From positions 4,189,183 through 4,253,182 of the forward strand of contig NZ_CP050154.1 of NCBI RefSeq assembly GCF_011617705.1: a DNA stretch of 64,000 bases, read 5' to 3'. Numbering within the stretch: position 1 is the stretch's first letter; every line of letters begins with the position of its first letter. Shown here one piece after another: positions 16,796-24,771 of this stretch. The translations under genes were made by a program, and so were the position numbers. The notes beneath the pieces were generated by a model, which saw only the letters and a program-made list of their open reading frames with translations, was not told the DNA's origin and did no database searches. The stretch comes from Brevibacterium limosum. GTDB taxonomy: Bacteria; Actinomycetota; Actinomycetes; Actinomycetales; Brevibacteriaceae.

Positions 16796-18618
16796 GACCC
16801 GTCGAAGGCACCCTGTTGGGCAACCGATACAAACTCACCTCCCGCATCGCCGTCGGCGGCATGGGCGAGGTCTGGAAGGGTGTGGACTCCGTGCTCGGCC
16901 GTGAGGTCGCGGCGAAGATCCTCAAGGACGAGTACCTCTCCGAATCCACGTTCCTCGCCCGATTCCGTGCCGAGGCGCAGAACATGGGTCGCGTCTCCGA
17001 CCCTGGAATCGCCGGCGTCTACGACTACGGTGACGAACAGGGTTCGCCCTACCTCGTCATGGAGTACGTGCCCGGTGAAGCCCTGTCTGCCATCATCGAA
17101 CGCAGCGCACCCCTGTCCGAGACCGACACCCTGAGCATCGTCACCCAGGCCGCTCAGGCCCTCGGTGCCGCGCACAAGGTCGGCGTCATCCACCGCGACA
17201 TCAAGCCCGGAAACATCCTCATGACCCCGGACTTCCGGGTCAAGATCACGGACTTCGGCATCGCCCGGGTCACCGACCAGGCACCGCTGACGAAGACCGG
17301 GCAGGTCATGGGCACCGCCCAGTACCTGGCTCCCGAACAGGCCACGGGCAAGGGATCGGGGCCCGGCTCCGACCTCTATGCACTCGGCATCATCGCCTAC
17401 GAGGCCCTCGCCGGTCAGCGTCCCTTCACCGGGGATTCGCAGGTGGCCATAGCCATCGCCCAGGTCAATCAGCAGCATCCGCCGCTGCCGGACACGGTCT
17501 CCGAACCGCTGCGCCGCTTCGTCGACTGCCTGCTGGAGAAGAAGCCCGAACGCCGGCCCTCCGATGCCTTCAAGGTCGCCAAGGCCGCCGAAGCGCTCTC
17601 GGCCGGGGACATCGCGGGAGCCGAGGAGCTCGTGCCGCAGATGCGTCACGGTGCCGCCGCGTCCGAAGCGCTGACCCAGGTCTTCAACAATCCGGAACCG
17701 GTGGCCACGACGAAGGCCATTCCCGTCACCTCCTCGAATGACGCCACCCAGGTGTACCCCAACGGAGCTGCGGCCGGACTCGCCGGCGCCGGTGCCGCCG
17801 GAGCGGGGGCCGCCGCTGCGAACACGGGCCAGTTCGAGCCCGACGATCCGCAGAACCAGGACCTGGAGAAGGACAAGCAGTCGAACAAGGGCCGCGTCCT
17901 CATCTGGATCCTCGCGATCGTCGCACTCCTGGCCGTCGGGTCCCTGCTGTGGTTCTTCCTCGGCGGGGGCAATGCCGAACCCGAACCGGAGCCGTCCACG
18001 TCGGCGCCCACCTCGGAGGCGGCGAGGACGATCGAGATCGATAAGAACGATTACATCGGACTCACGGAATCCTCGGCGACGCAGAACCTCGAGAACAAGG
18101 GTCTGGAGGTCGACACCACCGAGATCAACTCGGATCGTGCCGCCGGAACCGTCGCCGATGTCGGCGAGGGCGACAACGGGTACACCTTCGAAGAGGGCGA
18201 CACCGTGACCCTCTACATCTCCGCCGGTCCCGCCGAACAGCCGCAGGAGCCGGCCTCGGATTCCGGTTCCGATCCTGGTCTGGGCAACGATTCGGAGACG
18301 AGCTCGGACTCCGGTTCCTCGTCGGATTCGCAGGATCAGGGTTCGGATTCGGGATCCGACTCCGGCGGCAGCGACACCGGTTCGGATTCCGGGAGCTCGT
18401 CGAATTCGTCCTCGGACTCCGAGTCCTCGAGCGGATCGGGCTCCGAAGGTTCCTCGGAGACATCGGGCGAGTCGGACTCGTCTGGTTCCGGTGATTCCGC
18501 CGATTCCTCCGGCGGATCGAACCCGGACAACGGCAATGACGGGTCAGGCGACAATCCGGGCTCTGCGAGCAGTTCGGATGCGAGCGGCAACCCGGACGGG
18601 AACAACGGCAATGACTAG
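16792..18618 (+). CDS. pknA: Membrane Ser/Thr kinase PknA-like, one PASTA-like domain and a Ser/Asp tail
   Basis: A 608-residue Hanks-type kinase. Kinase domain about 12-270 with Lys42 (EVAAKILK), catalytic HRD with Asp136, DFG at 154-156 and activation segment TKTGQVMGTAQYLAPEQ. An Ala/Gly linker precedes a membrane helix at about 369-391. Outside, residues about 413-479 look like a single PASTA domain (DYIGLTESSATQNLENKGL), then about 120 residues of almost pure Ser/Asp/Gly, like a cell-wall stalk. Mycobacterial PknA has neither part. Overlaps pbpA by 4 bp and closes the fhaA-pknA operon. Confidence 0.93.
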   Translation: MRPVEGTLLGNRYKLTSRIAVGGMGEVWKGVDSVLGREVAAKILKDEYLSESTFLARFRAEAQNMGRVSDPGIAGVYDYGDEQGSPYLVMEYVPGEALSAIIERSAPLSETDTLSIVTQAAQALGAAHKVGVIHRDIKPGNILMTPDFRVKITDFGIARVTDQAPLTKTGQVMGTAQYLAPEQATGKGSGPGSDLYALGIIAYEALAGQRPFTGDSQVAIAIAQVNQQHPPLPDTVSEPLRRFVDCLLEKKPERRPSDAFKVAKAAEALSAGDIAGAEELVPQMRHGAAASEALTQVFNNPEPVATTKAIPVTSSNDATQVYPNGAAAGLAGAGAAGAGAAAANTGQFEPDDPQNQDLEKDKQSNKGRVLIWILAIVALLAVGSLLWFFLGGGNAEPEPEPSTSAPTSEAARTIEIDKNDYIGLTESSATQNLENKGLEVDTTEINSDRAAGTVADVGEGDNGYTFEEGDTVTLYISAGPAEQPQEPASDSGSDPGLGNDSETSSDSGSSSDSQDQGSDSGSDSGGSDTGSDSGSSSNSSSDSESSSGSGSEGSSETSGESDSSGSGDSADSSGGSNPDNGNDGSGDNPGSASSSDASGNPDGNNGND

Positions 18619-18736
18619 ACATTGAACGATGCAGAGCAGCGATCACGAGAAACGACGAGTCTGAGATACTGAGAACTCGACCCGGTTCGGGTGAGAATGA
18701 ACCCTTAAGACCGGGTGAGACAAGCGGAGGACATAC
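18619..18736 (+). promoter_or_regulatory. pknB leader with short repeats
   Basis: This 118-bp gap separates pknB from the coupled operon. It contains an inverted repeat ACCCG-GTT-CGGGT (18680-18692) and a direct repeat CGGGTGAGA (18688-18696 and 18712-18720). A separate pknB promoter or regulator site is plausible but not proven; the ribosome-binding site is GCGGAGGAC. Confidence 0.4.
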
Positions 18737-20617
18737 ATGAGTGAACCCAAGGTGCTGTCGGGGCGTTACGAAGTTCGTGCGCTCCTCGGCCGTGGGGGCA
18801 TGGCAGAAGTGCATGAGGGCGTCGACAACCGTCTCGGACGGCGCGTGGCCATCAAACTTCTGCGCTCCGATCTCGCCCGCGATCCTTCGTTCCATACTCG
18901 GCTCAAGCGCGAGGCCCAGTCCGCGGCCGGTCTCAACCATCCCGGAATCGTGTCCGTCTATGATTCGGGCGAAGAGGAGTTCGTCGAGTCCGGCGGCTCG
19001 TCCGTGTCCGTGCCGTTCATCGTCATGGAGTACGTCGAGGGTCAGACCCTGCGCGAAGTGCTCAACGAGCACGGCACCCTCACCGTCGATGAGGCTCTTA
19101 ACGTCATCGCCGGGGTTCTCGCCCCGCTCGAGTACTCCCACCGCAACGGCATCGTCCACCGTGACATCAAACCCGCGAACGTCATGCTCACCCCCGAGGG
19201 TGACATCAAGGTTATGGACTTCGGCATCGCCCGGGCGCTGAAGGACAATTCGGGGCTGACGCAGACCCAGTCGGTGGTCGGCACCGCCCAGTACCTCTCC
19301 CCCGAGCAGGCCCGCGGCGAGGTCGTCGACGCCCGCTCCGACCTGTACTCGACCGCCTGCCTGCTCTATGAGCTGCTGGCCGGCCGTCCCCCGTTCGTGG
19401 GCGACTCCCAGCTGGCCGTGGCCTACCAGCACGTCGGTGAGACTCCGCAGCCGCCGGGCTTCTTTAACCCGAACATCCCGCCGGCCGTCGACCGGCTGCT
19501 CCTCCACGCTCTGCTCAAGGACCGCGACGCCCGCTACCAGGACGCCTACACCTTCCGTGAGGACGTGCTCGCCGCCCGCGACGGCCGTCCCATGAGCTTC
19601 GAGGACGACGCCGAGGCCACCCAGGCGTATCCGACGATGGCTCCGCCCATGACCGCTCCGATGGCTCATGCCGCCGAGGCCGAGGCGGCTCCCGAGACCG
19701 GTCCCGTGTCGACGATCATGACCAACCAGGAGGAGCGGCCGCCGCAGAAGCGGTCCCGCGCCTGGATCTGGATCGGCAGCATCTTCGTCCTCCTCGCCCT
19801 GGCCGCCGTGGCCCTGTGGGTCTACGAGATCAACAAACCCGAGCCGATCGTCCAGGTCGAGGTCACGAGTGTGGAGGGCATGGACGCCGATGAGGCCGAA
19901 GCGGCGCTCATCCAGCAGGGCCTGCGCGTGGATACGGACGAGAAATACAGTTCCGAGGTCGCCGAGGGCAAGGCCATCGAGACCGATCCTCCGGGCGGTC
20001 AGAAGGTCGACAAGGACAGCATCGTCAAGCTCATCGTCTCCTCCGGGCCCGAGTCGGTCAAGGTTCCGGATGTCTCCGGCAAGACCGAGGAGGACGCCCG
20101 GAAGGTCATCAACGATGCGAAGCTGCAGGCCGGCACCCATATCTCCCAGAACTCGCCGGATGTGGAGAAGGGCGTGGTCATCGAGACCAAGCCCGGTGAC
20201 GGTCAGGAAGTCGATGTCGATTCGAATGTCGATCTCGTCGTGTCCTCGGGCATGGTCGAGGTCCCCGATGTCACCGGCCAGACCGCCGAGGAGGCCTGCA
20301 AGACCCTCGAAGGTGATGAGTACCAGCTCACGTGCAAGACCGAAGAGGTCGAGACCGACGAACACGATGAGAAGAAGGTCTTCGAACAGTCAGCGACCGG
20401 CGGCAGCGAGGTCAAGCAGGGTTCGGAGATCACCGTGAAGGTGGCCAAGAAGCCGCCGGAGCCGTCGCCGTCCGTGCCCTCGATCCCCGGCGGCATCCCA
20501 ACCTCTCCCGGCGACGATGACGGCGGAGACGAAGGCGACAAGGACAAGGACAAGGACAAGGATTCGATGGGCGGAGGTCTCTTCGACAACTGGTCCGAAG
20601 GCATCATCGGCAACTGA
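18737..20617 (+). CDS. pknB: Membrane Ser/Thr kinase PknB with three PASTA domains
   Basis: A 626-residue kinase that senses peptidoglycan fragments and controls wall synthesis. Kinase domain about 10-280: Lys40, Glu59, catalytic HRD with Asp143, DFG 161-163 and activation segment SGLTQTQSVVGTAQYLSPEQ. Membrane helix about 342-363. Three extracytoplasmic PASTA units lie at about 373-437, 442-505 and 507-571, followed by a Pro/Ser region and an acidic/lysine tail (GDKDKDKDKD). Mycobacterial PknB has four PASTA units. Followed by a terminator shared with the convergent gene downstream. Confidence 0.95.
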   Translation: MSEPKVLSGRYEVRALLGRGGMAEVHEGVDNRLGRRVAIKLLRSDLARDPSFHTRLKREAQSAAGLNHPGIVSVYDSGEEEFVESGGSSVSVPFIVMEYVEGQTLREVLNEHGTLTVDEALNVIAGVLAPLEYSHRNGIVHRDIKPANVMLTPEGDIKVMDFGIARALKDNSGLTQTQSVVGTAQYLSPEQARGEVVDARSDLYSTACLLYELLAGRPPFVGDSQLAVAYQHVGETPQPPGFFNPNIPPAVDRLLLHALLKDRDARYQDAYTFREDVLAARDGRPMSFEDDAEATQAYPTMAPPMTAPMAHAAEAEAAPETGPVSTIMTNQEERPPQKRSRAWIWIGSIFVLLALAAVALWVYEINKPEPIVQVEVTSVEGMDADEAEAALIQQGLRVDTDEKYSSEVAEGKAIETDPPGGQKVDKDSIVKLIVSSGPESVKVPDVSGKTEEDARKVINDAKLQAGTHISQNSPDVEKGVVIETKPGDGQEVDVDSNVDLVVSSGMVEVPDVTGQTAEEACKTLEGDEYQLTCKTEEVETDEHDEKKVFEQSATGGSEVKQGSEITVKVAKKPPEPSPSVPSIPGGIPTSPGDDDGGDEGDKDKDKDKDSMGGGLFDNWSEGIIGN

Positions 20618-20637
20618 GCCGCACAGTCTCAGGACGC

Positions 20638-20676
20638 ACAGCGGCCGAGCCAGTCATCGACTGGCTCGGCCGCTGT
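20638..20676. terminator. Bidirectional terminator between pknB and the GyrI-like gene
   Basis: A perfect 18-bp stem (20638-20655 with 20659-20676) and 3-nt loop between convergent genes, ending 15 bp before the stop of the minus-strand gene. Confidence 0.85.
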
Positions 20677-20691
20677 CGTCTTCGGAGGGTT

Positions 20692-21204
20692 TCAGTCCAA
20701 GGTGAGGAACAGGTCGGTGCGCATATCGGCGGGATCCGCCTCGGGGCTGGGTTCGGTGACATAGAGTTCGATGAATGGCAGTCCCGGACGGTGCCCAGCC
20801 GCCACCGCTTCCTTGAGCAGCTGCGCCCAGGATTCCCCGAGCCCGTCATATCCGCCGACGTGGCTGCGCACGGCCATGGATCCGCCGGGCAGCTCCGCGG
20901 GGATGACGATCCGACCGCCGGGAATCGGCTGCGCATTCGTCAGCCCCGCCGAGGTGGGGATCCCCACCTGCAGATCGACCGTTTCGCTCGGCTGCCGGGT
21001 GTAGAGGGCGAAGGCCGGGCCCGCAGGTTCGAGTCCCGCCTCGGAGAGGACGGGGAAGAGTCCGGAGAAGGTGGAATCGAAGAGTTCCGGCAGGTCGGCC
21101 ATGTGCACTTCGCGGGCCTCGACGACCGCTGCCGGTGTGGCTGGGACTTCGATGACGGTGAGTTCGGTGAACGGTTCGTCGCGCAGATAGGTCGGTTCTG
21201 ACAT
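20692..21204 (-). CDS. GyrI-like / effector-binding domain protein
   Basis: A 170-residue protein matching the GyrI-like small-molecule-binding fold (AraC effector-binding domain): TVIEVPATPAAVVEAREVHMADLPELFD, a central VDLQVGIPTSAG strand with GRIVIPAELPGGSMAVRSHVGGYDGLGESW, and C-terminal FIELYVTEPSPEADPADMRTDLFLTLD. No DNA-binding domain. Such stand-alone proteins bind or detoxify hydrophobic compounds or inhibit gyrase; which applies here cannot be told. A minus-strand -10-like TATGAT lies at 21306-21311. Confidence 0.85.
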   Translation of the reverse strand: MSEPTYLRDEPFTELTVIEVPATPAAVVEAREVHMADLPELFDSTFSGLFPVLSEAGLEPAGPAFALYTRQPSETVDLQVGIPTSAGLTNAQPIPGGRIVIPAELPGGSMAVRSHVGGYDGLGESWAQLLKEAVAAGHRPGLPFIELYVTEPSPEADPADMRTDLFLTLD

Positions 21205-21362
21205 CGTCGCTGTCTCCTGATCGTCGGTCGTGCACAGCTCACTGAGCGTGCACGGATCACGGTGCGCATTCGGATCGCCTGCGCACAGGGACCACTGTGC
21301 TCACGATCATAACGATCGGCCGCCTCGGCGAGAACCCTGAACACAGGGATCGGCGGGAATTC

Positions 21363-22007
21363 TCAGGCGATCGCGGTCGCCAACGGCGACATTCCGGCCG
21401 CCGCCTGGGCGGCGCCCTCGAGGCCGCACACCTCGAGCCAGTTGCCGAGCATGAGGTATCCGCATTCGGTGAGCACGGATTCGGGGTGGAACTGGACGCC
21501 GAACAGGGGCTTCTCCCGGTGTTCGATGGCCATGACGATGCCGTCGTCGGTGCGGGCGGTGACGGCGAACTTCTCGAGATCGAGGGTCTCGTCGACGATC
21601 GCCAGGGAATGGTAGCGGGTGACGGTCAGCGGGCTCGGGCAGCCGAAGAAGATGCCTTCGCCGTCATGGGTGATGACCGAGGTCTTGCCGTGCATGAGCA
21701 CGGGAGAGTGGGTCACCTCGGCGCCGAACACCTCGCCGAGGGCCTGATGGCCCAGGCACACGCCGAACGCGGGCATACCCGATGTCTCCGCCCAGGACAG
21801 CAGGGGCGGGCAGACCCCGGATTCGGCGGGCACGCCGGGGCCCGGGGAGAGGAGGACGCCGTCGTAGGCGGTCACGGTCTCCGCGATCTCGGCAGGCGCG
21901 ATGTCGTCGTTGCGGACGACATCGACGTCCGCGCCGAGCTCACGCAGATAGGACACGAGCGTGTAGACGAAGCTGTCGTAGTTGTCGATGACGAGGATCT
22001 TGGTCAT
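21363..22007 (-). CDS. pabA: Glutamine amidotransferase PabA/TrpG
   Basis: A 214-residue class I glutamine amidotransferase that supplies ammonia for aminodeoxychorismate or anthranilate synthase. Motifs: ILVIDNYDSFVYTLVSYLRELG at the N-terminus, SPGPGVPAESG, nucleophile Cys84 in FGVCLGHQALGEVFG, and VQFHPESVLT with the His/Glu of the triad. It is not beside a PabB or TrpE gene; in actinobacteria this copy conventionally lies beside pknB. Start overlaps the preceding small gene by 1 bp (TAATG). Confidence 0.93.
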   Translation of the reverse strand: MTKILVIDNYDSFVYTLVSYLRELGADVDVVRNDDIAPAEIAETVTAYDGVLLSPGPGVPAESGVCPPLLSWAETSGMPAFGVCLGHQALGEVFGAEVTHSPVLMHGKTSVITHDGEGIFFGCPSPLTVTRYHSLAIVDETLDLEKFAVTARTDDGIVMAIEHREKPLFGVQFHPESVLTECGYLMLGNWLEVCGLEGAAQAAAGMSPLATAIA

Positions 22008-22171
22008 TATCCGCCTTCGGTCACGGTGGCGTTGTTGAAGGGCATGTACGGGGCGATCACGGGGAAGACGTACTGCATGAGCAGCAGCACGACCGCCGCG
22101 ATGAGGATGAGGGCGAAGATGAGTTTGACGACCCAGTTGCCCGGGAGGATCCGCCAGATGAATGCGTACAT
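22007..22171 (-). CDS. Small single-pass membrane protein between sortase and PabA
   Basis: A 54-residue peptide starting MYAFIWRILPGNW, with one long hydrophobic helix (VVKLIFALILIAAVVLLLMQYVF) and a short polar C-terminus. A longer frame to 22240 would overlap the sortase gene; ATG 22171 begins 1 bp after the sortase stop, and the stop overlaps the pabA start, so the three genes form one transcription unit. Function unknown. A similar short membrane peptide accompanies sortase in other actinobacteria as far as I recall. Confidence 0.75.
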   Translation of the reverse strand: MYAFIWRILPGNWVVKLIFALILIAAVVLLLMQYVFPVIAPYMPFNNATVTEGG

Positions 22172-22172
22172 A

Positions 22173-23438
22173 TCAGGCACCGCCGTTCTTGCTGACCTTC
22201 TCAAAGGCCTTCGAGTCCTTGATGTTCTCGGGTGCTCCATCGCCGGCCGGCGTCCAGTCGGTGAGTTCGGCGTAGGCGACGTAGCGTTCCCGGGCGGAGA
22301 ACATCGGGTTGCACGCCGTCATCGTCAGGATCCGGTCCTTGCCCTTGAAGTCGGGTTCGTCCGGCACGGGTGAGAGCACTTCGACGGCATCGGGCAGGAT
22401 GATGTCGAAGTTGCGGAAGGTGTAGGTGTAGAAGCCATCCTTCGTCTGGACGATGATCTCATCGCCCGGACGCAGGTTCGCGATCTGGTTGAGCGGCTTG
22501 CCGTAGGTCACGCGGTGACCGGCGATGGAGAAGTTCCCGACCTCGCCCGGCATGGCCGAGTTCGGGTAGCGGCCGACGCCCATCCGGTTGAGCACGGGTT
22601 CGAGGTCGACGCCCTCGGCGACGGTGCGGTAGTAGTCGTCTCCGAAGCGCGGGATGTAGAAGATGCCGAAGGCCTCGTTCTTGCCCACGGGTTCGGCGAC
22701 CACGGGCTCGTCGGGATCGTCGGGCAGTTCGTTCGGGTCCTGGTTCGCCCAGTCCTGGGTGAGTTCGTCGGCGAGCACTTCGTTGTCGCGGTTGGCCTGG
22801 ATGTCCGTCCACCACAGCTGCCAGACGACGAAGAGGATGAGGACGAGACCGGCCGTGATGCACAGTTCGCCGAAGGTGCGCACGGTGCCGCGGATCGGAC
22901 CGAGCGGTTCCCGTTGCGTGGGCTGACGACGCCGCTGACGTCGGGTTCGTCCTTGAGGTCGATCCTCGCCGAGGCGGCCGTGCGTGGATTCTCCACCGTG
23001 CTGGGGTGTACCCGCAAGGCCGTTGCCGGCCGCGTATCCGTTGCCTGCCGCGTATCCGTTGCCGGCGGTGTCGGGAGTGTTCTGCGGGACCGCGGGCATG
23101 GCCTGAGTGGCCTGTCCGTGCGGCTGAGCCTCGTGCGGGGTCTGCTGGTCGTGCGGGGTCTGCGGCTGTCCCTGATAGACGGGTGGGGCATCGGAGTAGA
23201 CGGCGGTCGGCTCACCCTGGGCCGCGGCGGCTTCTGCTTCCCTGCGGCGCAGCTCGCGTCGACTGGGCAGCGGCTGATCTCCGGCGGCAGTGGGGCCTCC
23301 CGCAGACTGGCCGGCGGAGTGCCCGACCTGCTGATCGGCGGAGTGGGAGGAGGGAATCCGTCTCTGAGCAGGACGGATGGTGGGTCGCGAGGGCGGATTC
23401 ACGCCCGGCTCGTTACCCGAGGAGGAACTATTCACCAC
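22173..23438 (-). CDS. srtE: Class E sortase
   Basis: A 421-residue membrane transpeptidase that attaches surface proteins to peptidoglycan. Residues 1-170 are a long Pro/Gln/Gly-rich cytoplasmic region, then one membrane helix (CITAGLVLILFVVWQLWW). The sortase domain has YIPRFGDDYYRTVAEGV, His in SIAGHRVTYG, catalytic Cys376 in LTMTACNPMFSARERY and the Arg nearby. The first codon is GTG at 23438. Class E sortases usually act on LAxTG-type signals; no substrate is visible in the window. Divergent from crgA. Confidence 0.93.
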   Translation of the reverse strand: MVNSSSSGNEPGVNPPSRPTIRPAQRRIPSSHSADQQVGHSAGQSAGGPTAAGDQPLPSRRELRRREAEAAAAQGEPTAVYSDAPPVYQGQPQTPHDQQTPHEAQPHGQATQAMPAVPQNTPDTAGNGYAAGNGYAAGNGLAGTPQHGGESTHGRLGEDRPQGRTRRQRRRQPTQREPLGPIRGTVRTFGELCITAGLVLILFVVWQLWWTDIQANRDNEVLADELTQDWANQDPNELPDDPDEPVVAEPVGKNEAFGIFYIPRFGDDYYRTVAEGVDLEPVLNRMGVGRYPNSAMPGEVGNFSIAGHRVTYGKPLNQIANLRPGDEIIVQTKDGFYTYTFRNFDIILPDAVEVLSPVPDEPDFKGKDRILTMTACNPMFSARERYVAYAELTDWTPAGDGAPENIKDSKAFEKVSKNGGA

Positions 23439-23568
23439 TTCTGCTCCGTGACTGTCACTGCATTGTCGGGGGCCGTCCAGAAGACAGGCGGGACACCCCT
23501 ATGCACTTTATCCTATGGGAATCGCCGTTCGGGGCGCGCTCGGTGCGCTTTCAGGGTAGTCGGAGTTT

Positions 23569-23597
23569 TTCACTGTGACCCCCGCCGCGAGTAGACT
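23569..23597 (+). promoter_or_regulatory. Candidate crgA promoter
   Basis: TTCACT (23569-23574), a 17-bp spacer and TAGACT (23592-23597) give a plausible housekeeping promoter 68 bp before the GTG start. The minus-strand sortase promoter probably lies in the same 226-bp divergent gap. Confidence 0.55.
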
Positions 23598-23664
23598 GGT
23601 CTGCGATCGTCCCCAACCATTCATTCGGCGGCCCCACCGGCGGTCGGCCGACAAAGGAGTACTT

Positions 23665-24387
23665 GTGGCCAAGTCCAAAGGACGCCCCCAGCGCACTTCT
23701 CGCACTTCGTCGGCTGCCGAGGCGAAGAAGGCCGAGTCCGCTGAAGCGGTCGAGGCGACCGAGGCGACCGAGGTCGACGAGCTCGAGACCGAATCGCTCG
23801 ACACCGATGTCGCCGATGCGGCAGACGCCGACATCGCCGAAGGTGCGAACGAAGAATCGGATGCGGCCGAGGTTGCTGCAGACGATCTGAAGGTCGATTC
23901 CGCGGACGAGGTTTCGGACGAGACGGCCTCAGTTGACTCTTCCGAGACGGCCTCCGAGACCGCAGCTGCCGAGAAGAAGGCCACGGCGTCGAAGGACAAG
24001 AAGTCCGAGTCGACCAAGGACGGGAAGACGGCCGAGGACGCGAAGTCGTCGAAGGGTGCGAAGTCGTCGAAGGCGTCGGCTGCCAAGGCCACCGGTGCGA
24101 AGGGGTCGGCCGCCAAGCGCACCTCGCGTTCGGGCAATCCGGCCAAACGCCCACAGGGGCGCAAGACCGCGAACTACACCTCGACCTCGGGTCAGCAGAC
24201 GATCAAGCCGAACCCGAGCTGGTTCCTGCCGGTCCTCATCGGCCTGCTGCTCGTCGGCCTGATCTGGCTCGTCACCTTCTACATCACCCAGGGCGCTTTC
24301 CCCGTCGAAGCATGGGGCAACTGGAACATCCTCATCGGCTTCGCCTTCTTCGTGGCGGGTCTGATCATGTCCACACGCTGGCGATAG
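23665..24387 (+). CDS. crgA: CrgA cell-division protein with long charged N-terminal extension
   Basis: The last 61 residues (180-240) are a standard CrgA: two helices (PSWFLPVLIGLLLVGLIWLV and NWNILIGFAFFVAGLIM) ending STRWR. CrgA interacts with FtsZ, FtsI and CwsA at the septum. Known CrgA proteins are about 80-95 residues; this one has 240. The extension is strongly acidic at about 17-102 (Ala/Glu/Asp/Ser) and Lys/Ala/Ser-rich at 103-168, likely disordered and cytoplasmic. GTG 23665 is used because AAAGGAG sits just before it; an upstream extension to 23575 would overlap the promoter. Confidence 0.9.
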   Translation: MAKSKGRPQRTSRTSSAAEAKKAESAEAVEATEATEVDELETESLDTDVADAADADIAEGANEESDAAEVAADDLKVDSADEVSDETASVDSSETASETAAAEKKATASKDKKSESTKDGKTAEDAKSSKGAKSSKASAAKATGAKGSAAKRTSRSGNPAKRPQGRKTANYTSTSGQQTIKPNPSWFLPVLIGLLLVGLIWLVTFYITQGAFPVEAWGNWNILIGFAFFVAGLIMSTRWR

Positions 24388-24410
24388 TCGGCCCTGGCCG
24401 CAATCACCTC

Positions 24411-24472
24411 GATTGTCTGGTCGATCCGCGGCGATTCTGAGTTCGGAATCACCGCGGATCGACCAGACAATC
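24411..24472. terminator. 27-bp-stem hairpin downstream of crgA
   Basis: Arms 24411-24437 and 24446-24472 match at 26 of 27 positions around an 8-nt loop (TGAGTTCG). It starts 23 bp after the crgA stop. No T-tract follows. The one mismatch is a U-G wobble only in minus-strand RNA, so orientation is uncertain. Confidence 0.65.
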
Positions 24473-24522
24473 TGCATTCACCGGGTCTCCCGCTCATCCC
24501 AGCAGTCTTAGCCCAGCGTCAA

Positions 24523-24648
24523 CAATCCACACGCGCCAAGTTATACCCAAGCCGGGTGCGTCGCTTGTGGAAAACTATTTTTAGGCTTCTGACCAGCCTA
24601 AACACACCTGTGTAAGTTATCCACGTTGTGGATAGAGCTTGTGGACAG
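24523..24648. promoter_or_regulatory. Cluster of DnaA-box-like sequences away from oriC
   Basis: Within 126 bp: AATCCACA (about 24524), TGTGGAAAA (24566-24574), TTATCCACG (24617-24625), TGTGGATAG (24627-24635) and TGTGGACAG (24640-24648). The third and fourth match the TTATCCACA consensus at 8 of 9 positions and face each other as an inverted pair. The local sequence is unusually AT-rich. The rest of the 384-bp gap between crgA and the rhomboid gene shows no gene. Confidence 0.55.
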
Positions 24649-24771
24649 AGAATTCTCCACCGCAGAGTGCACACAAATCGGCGTCTTTCTGGTAAAAGCC
24701 TGGCAGCGTCGGGACGTCACTCCGTGGCCATCGAAAGCCGCCGCATTCAGAGGCCGAACGCAGAGGCCCGC

